Source: Neodiprion pinetum | Lineage: Eukaryota; Arthropoda; Insecta; Hymenoptera; Diprionidae | Direction of reading: 5' to 3' | DNA: 64,000 nucleotides | Assembly: GCF_021155775.2 (NCBI RefSeq) | Contig: NC_060238.1 | Span: 12,407,042 to 12,471,041, forward strand | In this document: positions 51,108 through 62,700 of the stretch, piece after piece | Layout of the letters: each line of letters begins with the position of its first letter | Numbering within the stretch: position 1 is the stretch's first letter | Translations under genes and position numbers: made by a program | Notes under the pieces: generated by a model | The model's database searches: none | Told to the model about the DNA's origin: nothing | What the model saw: the letters and a program-made list of their open reading frames with translations, nothing else

Positions 51108-51805
51108 ATGAGGTTCGAGACACAATCGACCGAGCTGCCCGTGATGAATTTGAACAAATTCATGCAGCAGAGTACAAACCGGAAAAAACCCCAAGGCGAA
51201 TTGTTGCCCAGTAGTGTACGTGCGATATTCTGCGGACCGTCTAACTGTGGCAAAACCAACGCATTATTTGCGCTTATAACGCATCCCAACGGCTTAAGGT
51301 TCGAAAACCCGTACGTTTACTTAAAATCTCTCAATCAACCGAAATACAAGTTTCTGAGTCAAGTGCTCGAAAATGTCGACGGTGTTGAGTATTATCCTTT
51401 TAACGAGCATGAGCACGTCATTGCACCGAACGAGGCGCAACCTCACTCGATCATGATATTCGATGACGTAGCGTGCGGGAAGTAGGATAGATACGCACGT
51501 ACTTTTGTATGGGTAGAAATCACGACGTGGACTGTTTCTATCTTCTTCAGACGTACGCTCGAATCCCTGAGCATCTCATGCGCGACAACACCAACTTGCT
51601 GGTCTTATTCAAACATAACGAGATAAATCTGAGACATGTGTACAACGATCATATAAACACCGATATGTCGTACGTAGAGTTCAAAGACTTGTGTACGGCA
51701 TGCCGAAACGGTGACAAATATGGGCTCCTAGTGATCGACAAGTATAGAAAGCTCGGTAATAGTCGGTATAGGAAGGGATTCGACAATCTTATGAACATGA
51801 CATAA
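51108..51805 (+). pseudogene. Polinton genome-packaging ATPase (FtsK/HerA, A32-like)
   Basis: Would pump DNA into the capsid. The first frame (51108-51485) has Walker A, AIFCGPSNCGKTNAL, near residue 40 and Walker B, HSIMIFDDVACGK, at its end. An in-frame stop and a frameshift (51485-51509) follow. The second frame (51509-51805) resumes with NHDVDCFYLLQTYARIP, containing the sensor-like Gln, and a C-terminal basic YRKLGNSRYRKGF. The gene is divergent from the PLA2 gene, with ~70 bp between their starts. Confidence 0.85.
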
Positions 51806-51898
51806 GAATCAAATACACGATCTATGAAGGCGACGAAACAGTAGCTTCCCAGAACTAGGTATGTCAACATGCGGGAAATTTGTAAGGGAAAATAAGTC

Positions 51899-52789
51899 TT
51901 GCATCGCATCGCTCGAGCGAGTAATGCGATTCGTCTTAAGCACAGAATCCTTAGGATGGGAAAAGAGTCGCTGCAGGAAACAATAAAGGATATCTTCAAA
52001 CCTGTGGTAACCCCGCTGCAGGAATTAGTCAATGTTACTCGATGCACGAAACTTGTCAAGGAAGAGGTGAAGGAAAAACTCAAACCTGGAACGAAGGATG
52101 AGTCGTAGAACAAAATGGGAGTAAAAGATTCTTTTGCAACTGCAGAGAAAAAGGATCAAACTGTCACAGAATCGTCGGTGAGATGAGAGAAAAAATATCT
52201 TGAGATTCTCAACGATAAACAAAGACAGCACGAGTTAAATACCGTGTACGGGGTACGGAGTCTTTCTAATGCTGGGCTGATGGTTGGCGACTTATCAATA
52301 AGCTTCAAGGGCAATTTCGTTGGCATAGGCGGCACGCTCCATTCGAAAACTCAGGGACTGCTGCACCAGCTGTTTAAAAAAATGCCCAACAGCGCTCACA
52401 TTACCAGCAACGACGAAGAGAATTACAAAAATATCTTTCTCGCAACAAATGCTCTCAGAAAGTACTATAGCGCCACCGAGCCTACCCGATGTGCTCAGAG
52501 CGCCAAATTCAAGCATTCAATTGCTAAGCTGCTCAATATTTTTACGCCAGGCAAAGGCGTATTACCATCGTCACAGATGTCGAAGCGTACGGGCAAAGGT
52601 GTTCTGCTACCTCAGGCTTGGGTTACTCTACAAGGTGTCAAAACAGATCATATTTTCTTGGACTACGCTAACAAGCTGATAGAAAGTCTTTGTTAGCTAA
52701 TGGCATCTCAAGCGGCTGGGAATACAAGTCATAACAATGAAATTATGTCGATTCTAGAAGAATTACGGAAAGCCGGAATCATTTATTAG
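51899..52789 (+). pseudogene. DUF8207-type Polinton protein
   Basis: Frames in order: a basic helical start (IARASNAIRLKHRI, then FKPVVTPLQELVN); TVYGVRSLSNAGLMVGD; LLHQLFKKMPNSAHITSNDEE; and FLATNALRKYY, with a C-terminal HIFLDYANKLIESL, then MASQAAGNTSHNNEIMSILEELRKAGIIY after one stop. This order is the DUF8207 family found next to Polinton ATPase and integrase genes in insects. Its function is unknown. At least three stops or frameshifts are present. Confidence 0.6.
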
Positions 52790-52822
52790 CCAATTCTCGT
52801 CGACTCTGCAATTATTCACGAG

Positions 52823-53209
52823 ATGAGCATCGACGTGTTCCGACGTCAGCTCAATAAAAACACAGCTGCGAGCACTTGCGGTCCTCCGGGTGTCGGGTTT
52901 CAAATAACAGCGGACGGGCATTACGATATAGAGAACAAGAGACTGTGCAATGTCGCAGATGCCACAGAGCCGAACAACTTCAGAACAAGTTGTAACTTCA
53001 AAAATCTTACGACGAAAATTTAACGTGCTGCAAAAATAAATCGACAACCTTGGTCAGATGATCAAAGCTTTGGAGATCACCACGGAGAAAGCCTTGAATA
53101 CCTTCTACGCAGACTTTAAAACAGGCAGCGACCTGTCGATTCGAAACGCAGAAATAATTTCCAAATTGCACACCGGAGTAAGAGCGTTGAAAATGAACAA
53201 GAAAAAGTG
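52823..53209 (+). pseudogene. Fibre-like Polinton protein
   Basis: The first frame has a short collagen-like GPPG, then GFQITADGHYDIENKRL and CNVADATEPN. The latter strongly resembles the 'rLxNVadPt.p.DAV' segment that phage and virus tail fibres use before a trimeric shaft. A second frame (about 53040-53209) is helical (LGQMIKALEITTEKALNTFY) and ends KMNKKK. The lesion lies near 53023. A trimeric attachment or minor virion protein is plausible; no database check was possible. Confidence 0.45.
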
Positions 53210-53216
53210 AGCACTG

Positions 53217-54115
53217 GTGACGGAACTGCATAAGCTTGCACGCCGGAATTACCCGCGTCGACGTATAGACGTGCGCGATATCGACGAGACCTGGCAGGCT
53301 GATTTCGTTCATGTGATGTCGTACACTGGACAAAACAAAGGCTACAAGTACATGCTCACAGTTATTGATATCTTTTCAAAGTTCGCGTGGGCTAAACCAA
53401 TAAAGAGCAAGTCTGGAAATGATGTTACGAAGACAGTGAAATATGTGCTTCTCCAACGACAGGTACCGAAAAATTCACACGTCGACAGAGAAACAGAATT
53501 TTACAATTTAAAATTTAAATCCCTTATGTCACGCTACGAAATTAAACTCAACTCCATGTACAGTAATTTGAAGGCTTCGATTTGCAAACGCTTCAATCGC
53601 TCGCTGAAAGGTCAAATGTGAAAGTGGTTCAGTTTGCAAGGAAGCTACAAGTGGCTCGACATCTTACCCGATTCGATATCGACCTACGACAAGAAACATG
53701 AAACCATACAAATGGAACCGTCGGATGTCACCATTGCAAACGAAAGGCTGTTATTACGTCAGGCGTACGGAGGGCTTCGAGCGATACCTACCAAATCTGC
53801 AAAGTTCAAATCCGGCGACAAAGTTCGAATCAGCGAATTCAAAAATGTCTTCGAGAAAGGTGACACTCCCATTCGGACGACTGAAATATTCACGATAAGT
53901 CGGGTCGAAAATACTAATCCTGTGACGTATAAACTCAAAGACTACCAAGATCAATCCATCGCTAGTGGTTTCTACGAACGAGAGCTCCTCAAGGTTGAAC
54001 ATCCGGATATCGATCTGGCGGAGAAGGTGCTCAAGAAGTGTGGAAAAAATTATACGTTGAGTGGTTAGGTTTTGACAATACACACGCCAGTTGGATAAAC
54101 GAATCGGATATGTAA
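53217..54115 (+). pseudogene. Polinton retroviral-type integrase
   Basis: Would insert the element, giving 6-bp duplications. The core shows TWQADFVHVM (first Asp) and SHVDRETEFYN (second Asp). Next is ASICKRFNRSLKG, where the expected catalytic Glu before RFN is Lys. A stop at 53621 and a frameshift near 54055 split it. The C-terminal part has an SH3/chromodomain-like KSGDKVRISEFKNVF...KLKDYQDQSIASGFYEREL, then WLGFDN to a stop at 54115. It is dead through both frame breaks and the substitution. It is tail to tail with polB-3. Confidence 0.85.
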
Positions 54116-54344
54116 CATTAAATAAATGAATTTTTGTAAAAATGTATGTGCCTTTTTATTTTACACCCGATACATGACAAGTATGCATCTTTATTTTTCA
54201 TACAATCGACAGTCATACGCATCGTTGTACAATCTTTCATATTTCGGAGCGTTTTCATCCACTTTCCCACGTGATAATATTCTATACATCATGGTACAGT
54301 TATAAATAAAATCCTACACACATCACGACACGGTAATTACAAAG
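54116..54344. terminator. Convergent 3' ends of integrase and polB-3
   Basis: The 229-bp gap between two convergent stops has AATAAA-type signals on both strands (near 54120 on +; T-rich TTTATTTT runs give AATAAA on -). It probably carries polyadenylation sites. Confidence 0.4.
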
Positions 54345-57300
54345 CTAAGACGCAGGCTTGTGACCCCACGGAAGCGTGTCGGTTGTGTTTTGAAACACGA
54401 TCCGCTTGTCGTCATTCCAGCTCAGTGCCTATTTCTTCTGTTCTACAGTGTATACCTCGTGCTTTCGGCCTCATATCAAATGCCGATTTGGAGACAAATT
54501 TTCACGTTTGAAAGCATATTCCAAATAATCGTGGAAAGTTATTTTTTTCAACGCTGATTCTTTGACACCTTTGGCACATTCATTGTCTCTCTCATCTCTC
54601 AACACTCGGAATGCGTACAATTTTGCTCTTGATCCTACAAATTCCAACATCACTTTTCCGTTATTCTCATCTTCCATTGAGCCGAGGACTTTTTTGTTCG
54701 CTAGAGGCATTCCATAAGCGTTATCAAGCAGATAATCAGACGTATCGAATCTATGCAAGTCCTCCTTCATATGTTCGTGTATGTCGGGGACGGTGAAGTT
54801 GTGAATCAAACTGTCGGTATTCGTATACATTAATTTCGCTTTGTTGCCAAATTTCCGTTCAGCATAATTATGATAAAAATCGTAGACATATGTCTTAGAC
54901 AGATACAGGATGGAGAAACCTGCTGTGACGTGGATTTTTCCTGCACCTCGTTCATTCGGAGAAAATGACGAAGAACTCACCTCGTGTACAATATTTCGGC
55001 GTCCACGAAGTACCCTGGATCTAAAAAAAATATTGCGATTTGTTGGGCCCCTAGCGTGATGAACACGCCTCGAAATCGTTGATGCGTTATGACGCGACGA
55101 TATGCTCGCTAGCTCAGTACCGCGGCGAGGGAGGGGGGGGGGGGGGTAATTTTGAGGTAGCGAGAGAGAGCAAGATACGCAACACCAACACGTTATTTTA
55201 CAGAGAAATGATAGAATCCATTCATATGTTTTTGGCCAACGATAATACAAACAAAAAAAAATATACAAAAAAAATAATTATTCAAACGTCGCTCATTCCG
55301 ACTTAAAATTTATAAACCAAAAAAATAACAATAGGGAACATGCCATTCGCAATTCGTACTCAAATACTCAGTTTAACTAACCAAAAAAAATAATAATATG
55401 TAAAGAAAATATATTTCTTTAAAAGGCGCATGCGCCATGTCGGTAAACCCGGGGTCGCTATAGACGGTAGAGATAAGAGAGAAAAGCCATGTGTCAAAGA
55501 GGCTTAAAATAAAAGACAGAATAGTGAAACGTTAAGGAGAAATCGGCAAATTAAACAAAGAACATAAATGTCGTTTCTTTGTTTTCAGGTGAGAGTTTGT
55601 TAATGAAATAAGAAGATGCACAGATCCCTGAAGGAAGAAAAAGGATAAAATAAAAATCTTTGTTTTCGGAGCAACACCAGGTCTTGTTAATTTGCAAACC
55701 TAACCTCTAAAATGAATCACATTATAAGAAAGGAAGAAAAAAAACGTAACTAAATCTGAACGACTTCTTATGCCTACTCGCGCTAGTCGCTGTCTGAAAA
55801 ATTAACAACAACTCAAAACTAAAGACGAAATTTGACTTGACGCGCTAGCCGCGACCGTCATCTACTAACTACGGCGCTAATCGCCACTTAACAATTAACC
55901 GCTAGACAAAAAATAAACCCAAATCATAATCGACGCGCTAACCGCGACCGTTAATAAATCTAGAAAATTTCTTATGCTTACGTACGCTAATCGCCACCTT
56001 ACTAATAAACAATAATTCATAAACTAAAACAAAAAAATGTGACTGGACGAGCTATTCGCATCTCTAGCCGTTATTTTCAATGGCGTCGGTCACCACGGCA
56101 ATCGCCTGGCTGTTATCTGAACGCATCCGGACTTGGCTTTCTTCGCGACGTCTGAACGCAGTTGGCGAGTGCGAACGCTCCCTCTTTGACGACTCGCGAC
56201 CTACACGCGAAGTTACGCTTTATCGTACTTGAATTGACGTGACCCAGAGTAACGGAATTTCGTTACTTCCAAATTGCAGTTGTCTTGTCGCGACTCAAAC
56301 CCGTGATCTTACTCCACCAGCTCGGTCACTTAAAATTGGCTCTACATTATTCCGCGCAACTCAGGCAACGGTACCCAAACGAAAAAATCAGCAAATGAAT
56401 TTCGGGGATTTTTCGTCATGCAAATTACAAACGGCTACCCTTTCTCGGACAAGCCCTCGCTCAATTACTCTCGAAATTTGATCGCGAGAAAATCAGCAAC
56501 GCTGACCGCTTCACATCCATGACACAAAAGCTCCGACTCCCTCGTGGCGGTGGTCGGCCATCGTCCCTCGTAACGCCTGTCAAATTTTCCCCAAGCAACG
56601 GAAGGAGATGAGAACGAAACTCAATGCAATTCCCCGCTACGACACTCAAAATTTGTTTCAGTAGCAGAAACAAAGCAAAACTGAAATCAATTTCAACGCC
56701 AATAGATAACACCGCTTTGCTAGATCGCCAGAACGAGAGTAATCTCAGATGGTCGACCGGCCGCGACGCCAATCTCGTCAGGCTAATCCTTCATAACGTC
56801 ATCACCCTAAGAATGCGTAACAATCGATCTGTCATCGATTTCAGAGATTGCGCAACTTGACGCGCACCTGTCGTCGCTTCGCGACGCAGAACTTAACGCT
56901 AGATCGCGATGTCGTCTTCCGCGCAGCTCCACGGTGTCTTGGGGTTGGGCGGGGTGGTGCTCCCTCGTCGCTAGCCGGTCTCTCCCGGTTGCCTTGGTCA
57001 GGTGTAGGCGGGGTGAGCGGGAAGGCTGCAGCGCGCCGGCCGCCAGCGAGAATCGCGTCCGCCTTGGATTCCCGTGCTGCAGGGATCTGCGTTGGCTACC
57101 CCTCCGCGGCCTCGGTATGTTTTACGCGAGATCTACGCGTTTTCGCCTTGCCTCGAAATATTTTCCGCGTCGGTGTTGGTTGCTGGCTTGTGGCCGGTGT
57201 ACTTAAGAAAAAAAATAAAAACAAAAGCCTGCAATATCTTAGTCGTAATTCGCTATTGCGTCCCTGTCGAAACTCGGATGCGTGACTCCAGTTCTGGCGC

Positions 57301-59478
57301 TCTCTGTTATTATTTTGCGACTCGATCTCAGAAACCCTTATTCCTGGACTCCGCCCAAGGTTCAGGGAGTGCCTTGTGACGCGCATTCCTACCCGAAATG
57401 CCACGTTACACTGCATACAATGGTTTATTTAACTTGACTTTCGTTTTACTCATTTCGACGTTAGTCATCTCTTTGTCGAGAACGGTGCAGCTGTGAAAAT
57501 TAGGTTCGGCTATGGTAGCTCTAGCACCGTACCGTCCATCCCATTCGGTGATCAATCGAAATCTCCGTAATTTCGCACGTTTTCCATTGTTTTGCCAAAA
57601 ACTGCGTTGTTCACCAGTTTGTAAAAATTTTTCTCGAATTCGTTCTGAGATTTTTTCCGTGAATCGGTATTTAAATCTATGTAATTTTTCAGCCCCGGTG
57701 CTTGCCGATATTTGAGAACTTTGTGAAATTTGAATACTTTTGAGCCTAATTCCAAACATTGCTTCAATACGCGATAGTAAACAAAGTAGTTTTTCTTGGA
57801 AAGTAGCGTGGCCGTCAATTTAGACTGTTCATTGTTCCAAATCGGAGGAACATGGTGCTCCGGACACAATGGTAAATCTTTATGAGTTTCATGCAGTTCT
57901 TTAGGATATTCCAAATCTACCTCCAGCATGTAACCATACTCCGCATTATTCGAGATTGCACGAACGTTGCACTCTGTGAAACCTGACACCCATTCGAAAG
58001 AATTACACGGCAGAGCAAAGCTGATAGCTGCATCGTACAAACTATTAACGTCAAAGTACATGCGAGAAGATTCTCCGACTTCTGGATTGAAATCCTCTCT
58101 CATATATTCATCCTTAGCCTTTGTGTATCTGTTCGAGCACTGTAACACACCACCTCGAATACCTTTTTCGATGAACATAACCATATCTATGTCGGTGTGA
58201 AGCTCGAGTTCGATGCCTGTACATTCTAACATTGAATTAAACGACAGACCGGCCACTGTGTAGTAATGTAATGGGTCTAGTTTGTACGGCGTCCAACAAT
58301 TCTGTCAAAAATTTTGAAATACGTCGGCTAGTAGAAACACGTCCGTCTGTCAATACAAGTTCGAATACTCTCCCAAAGTTGTAACATTGAAAGTTCGCTA
58401 TACGTCGCACGCGTGTGCGTAATCGTCGTCTGACATATTCCGGTCATTCAATTTTGAATAGTACTGTTCTTTGGCTGGTGAATGTTGCTCCTCGAGCTTC
58501 TCTCAACTGCCTATGTATTCGTACGGGAAGACACCTTTCCTCGTCAATAACCGAAACTTGTTCACGCTACTGCAGAATTTACGTGTTTTTGTTTTTTGAC
58601 AATCGTCCAGATACGATGATAATTTATCGAGGCTGCTAGGTATGAAACGGTACGAATCTATGAAACGGAACGTTACATCCGTTCCCTTAACGAGTTTAGT
58701 GAAGAAAATTTACTTTTCTTTATTAACAGGTGAAAGTTTAAGAGTAACTTCGAATGACGTTGCCAGGGCTTTGATCAGAAAATGCATATCATAACCCGAC
58801 AGATTGTGGAATATCACTGGGATAGTGTGCGAATTTTGGTAATTTAGATTACAGCTGCGGTGAGCAGCACCACTGTACTTTTCCGTGAAATGACAGTGAT
58901 CACGATGTTTCGCGTCTGTGGGTGTAAACGGGTTTTTGCAAATGTAACGGATCGTCGATAAATCAAATTTGTTGATCTGATTGAAATTTAGTGCTTTCAT
59001 GGTAACGACAGTCAACAGTCCCTTTAACGAATGTGCCAATTCCTTTAACTCATTCACAAACCATTGGATGCAAGTTTCTCCGCGAATAATTCTGAATTTT
59101 GAAAGCGAAACTTTAAACGCACAAGGTAGATAGTAAGCTATACTGTACGGAGAATGCTGCTGATAAATTGTTCTATTTTCCCCAAAACTTTCATGTGTGG
59201 GCTGCAGTAAACATTCTAGATCTGCGTAAACGCAGAACGGGACGGTTTCTTTGTGTTAAAAATTTTCAAATTTGAGAATCTTGTCTTCATCTGCTGGTAA
59301 GATAACTTTGGTTTTAATCAAATTCATGCAATCTACATTGTGCTTGAACAAACACCGGATTCAGATTGAAAGTGTGATACACACCTATCGCACAACCAAG
59401 TACGACCATCACGTTTAGAAATTTGGGAACTTGTCAACCGCGATAAATTCCGAATGCATGCAAAATGATGTGTTACAT
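54345..59478 (-). pseudogene. DNA polymerase B-3 of a second Polinton
   Basis: Reads right to left. A zinc-like LCDRC...H segment and HFACIRNLSRL occur at about 59400-59470. Exo I VYADLECLL is at about 59210 and an HNH-like KHRDHCHFTEKYSGAAH module at about 58850-58920. Exo II FHNLSGYDMHF (about 58790) comes next. FDVNSLYDAA (motif A, about 58060) and NFYKLVNNAVFGKTMENV (motif B, about 57580) follow. After the element B insertion, motif C reads MYTNTDSL (about 54830) with the first Asp of YxDTD changed to Asn. The C-terminus ends PWGHKPAS. Stops and frameshifts occur near 57560, 58260-58700 and 59260. It differs strongly from polB-2, so it comes from a separate lineage. Confidence 0.85.
54924..57410 (-). 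mobile_element. TG...CA element B, probable solo LTR of 2.5 kb, inside polB-3
   Basis: Starts TGTGACGTGG and ends CCACGTTACA, with CTGC on both sides (54920-54923 and 57411-57414). Removing it and one CTGC restores the polB-3 frame, which confirms the borders. There is no pol or transposase gene. It contains a G17-type run near 55130-55146 and repeated GCGCTAATCGCCAC / GCGCTAGCCGCGACCGT motifs at 55780-55990. Its right terminus and a TTGTTGGG block match element A. A solo LTR is favoured. Confidence 0.65.
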
Positions 59479-59764
59479 GTATGTGTATGTAATCTTTATT
59501 GTTCCCCTTGGGGTTACAAGGACTTCCCTTTTCCTCTTCCTTTACAATATTTTTTTTTTTTTTTTTTTACATGTTTTCTTAACCTATTCTTACCCTAATT
59601 CTTACTTCCTACCTTATCCTTACTTAATTTCTAATTGCCTGTGTCCTGTGCCATTGCCTTGCCATTCCCTTACTTTCCCTCTTATCCTTTTCTTACTTTT
59701 TATCCTTATCTTTACTTAACCTTATCCTATTTTACCTTATTCTATTCCCTAATTCGTCCTTATC

Positions 59765-62700
59765 CTAATCGACTTCCATTTCCCATTCATATCTCACTCT
59801 TTCATTCTCTTGTACATCCCTGATCCTTTCCAATTCTCTCATCCAGACTTCTCCCCCCCCCTCCTCACCTAGCATCTCCCTCACCACCTCCTGCCAGCTT
59901 TCCTCCCTTCTATCCCAGCCTACGCACCTTTCCCATACGTGCTCCCATGTTTCCTCCTCCCCCCCGCACACCCTACACCTTCTCTTTTCCTCTTCTTCCC
60001 AGTACCTTGCCTCCTTCATCTCGCTTCCTAACCTAAATCTTGCCACCCTTATCCACCTGCTTTCTCCCCATCCCTTTCCCAGATATCCTGGTATCCCTTC
60101 TCCTTTCACTAGCCTGTACCATCTGTTGTACCTCAATTCCCTTATATTCTCCCACCTCTCTTTTCTCTGTTCTTCCCTCTCTCTCTCCTCTATTTCCCTA
60201 AACTCCATCTCGCCCCTCTCCCTTCTCGCGACTACCTCTCTACTCTCTGCTCCCCTTTCCGCAAAGAAACTTTCCCTTTCTCTTTCCCACCTCGATCCCT
60301 GCCTCCCAGCTTCTGCCTTGTCCCTTATCTCTTCCCAGCATCTCCTAGCTAACTCGCTACCCTCCCCTCTCTCCAGCTTCCTTTCAAAATTCCATGCCCT
60401 TCTCCCTGCCCTAATCCTTAGTTTCTCCCTCTGTAGTTCCTCCCTTACTAAATATCCCGGTGTTCTCCCATCCACTCCTAATGTCCATCTCAAAAATCTA
60501 TCCTGTACCGCCTCGACCGCCCTCCACTCTCTCCACCCCCATATCTCCGATGCATACTCTATTACCGTCCATACTAGCCTGTCAAATAACCAAATCCTTT
60601 TTTCCCAATCCCTCCCAAACCTTCTTTTTCCTATTCCCCATACCTGCCTCATTACTACCCCTGCCTTCCGTACTCTCTCTTTCACCTGTGCTTCCTGTCC
60701 CCCATTGCACTTTACTCTATACCCTAAATAGCTGAACTCTTTCACCTCCTCTATCCTTTTCCCTTTCCATCTCCAATCTATGTTTTTCCTTCTACCGCCT
60801 CCTTTCCTAAATCTCATAATCTTTGATTTCCCTACATTTACCGTCAGCCTTTTCCTATCCATATACCTTTCTAACTTCCTAATCATTACCTCCATTTCCT
60901 CTTCACTTTCCGCTAGTAACACCATATCATCCGCATAAGCTAACGTGCATACCCTGCCGCCGGCTAGCTCCACCCCCCCAACCCTTCTCCCTCTCCCCAT
61001 TTCCTCTTCTAAGTCCGCCAGCAGCAGGTTGAACACATGCGGACTTAGCGGACATCCCTGCCTTACCCCCCTCGCTGTCCAAAACGCCTCTCCTAGCTTA
61101 CCCCCGCTCCTTACTCGACTCTTTGTTTCCTTGTAAATTTCCTCTATCCTTACCCTTAGCCCTTCCCTCACCCCTCTCCTTTCCATAGTCTCCCACAGCA
61201 CCTTCCTGTTCACTGAATCAAAAGCAGCTTTCAGGTCCACAAAAAACGCCACCATCTTTCCCTTATCCTTTCCCACCTGCCTATTGATTAAATAGTTAAG
61301 AACATATATATTGTCAATGGTGCCCATGCCTTTTCTGAAACCCGTTTGGTTTTGCGGTATCAAGCCCTTTTCTTCTACCTCTCTTTCTAACCTATCCGCT
61401 AATGCCATCGCATACACCTTATATAGAGTTGGCATCAAAGTCACCCCCCTATACTCTTCTACCCTTTTCCCCTCCCCCTTCTTAACTATCGGCGCTATCA
61501 ATCCCTCCCTCCAATCCTCTGGCCAGCCCTCCCCCACCCAAACTCTGTTACATGTTTTCCATATCCACTGCTCCATTTCTTCCCCCCCATACCTCCATAC
61601 CTCGCTAACTATTCCATCCCCCCCTGGTGCCTTTCCATCCCTCAGCTTTCCTATCACCTTTTTAATCTCTTCCCTCTGCAGCTCCCCTTCCCCGTCCCCC
61701 TTCCTATTTACCGACTCCCCGCCTTCTGTTACCTTGCTTTCTACCCCGCCTAATACTCCCATGAAATACTCCCTCCACTCCTGATCTCCTATTTCTTCAT
61801 TCACCCTCTTCCACTTCTTTCTTTCCCTATTAACTATCTCCCATACCTTGCTTTCTGTCCTTGCTTCCGCTGCTTCTTTTATGAATCCCTCATTTTCTTT
61901 CTTTTTCCTCTCCTCGCATAGCCTATTATATTCCCTTCTTTCCTTTCTATACGCGTCCCCTTCCCCCTCCCCCTTTCTCCATTTCCTTAGACTCTGCCTA
62001 ACTTCCGCTTTTTTTCGCCTACATTCCTCGTCCCACCATCCCTTTTTCGCTTCCCTCCCCCTCCCTCCTACATCTAAGGCTCGTCTAAACTCCCTTATTC
62101 TTTTCTCTATCTCTTTCCCTACATCCACTTCTCCTATCCCCTCCCATTTGACTTCTGTTCTAAACCTCATCCTACCCTCCTCCGTCCAGTCTCCTCTATT
62201 AGTTCCCCCTACTCTTTTTCCCTTCCTTGTCCTAGCCACTGCCCCCCTCAACCACACTATTACCGGGTGATGATCCGAGTCAACCCTATCCCCAATCTCT
62301 ATCCTTTTGACCCTATCCCTCACCTCGATGTCTCCTATAGCGTAGTCTATCACTGTCACCCCTGCCCCTCCTACATACGTAAATTCCCCCTCCTCATCCC
62401 CCTCTATGTTCCCGTTCATTATTGTCCATCCTGTCTCCTCTAAAAATTGCACCAGCTGCCTACCTTCCGAGTTTATTTTCCTGTCCTTTGATTTCCTACT
62501 CCTACTCTCCTCCTCTCCTTCTCCCCAGCATCCTCCCCCCTCCTGCCCTGTCCTGGCATTAAAATCACCCCCCACTAACACTTTTACCCCTCCCTCTATC
62601 TCTTCTGCCCGCTCCTTCAATTCCCCTATCTTTTCTTTTAGGTCCCCATTTACGTATATTCCTACTACTACCCATTTTTCCCCCCCTACACTTATTTTCC

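Noticed and set aside
55129..55146. G-run as a G-quadruplex regulatory element
   Set aside because: A single long G tract within a repeat element; homopolymer slippage is the simpler explanation.
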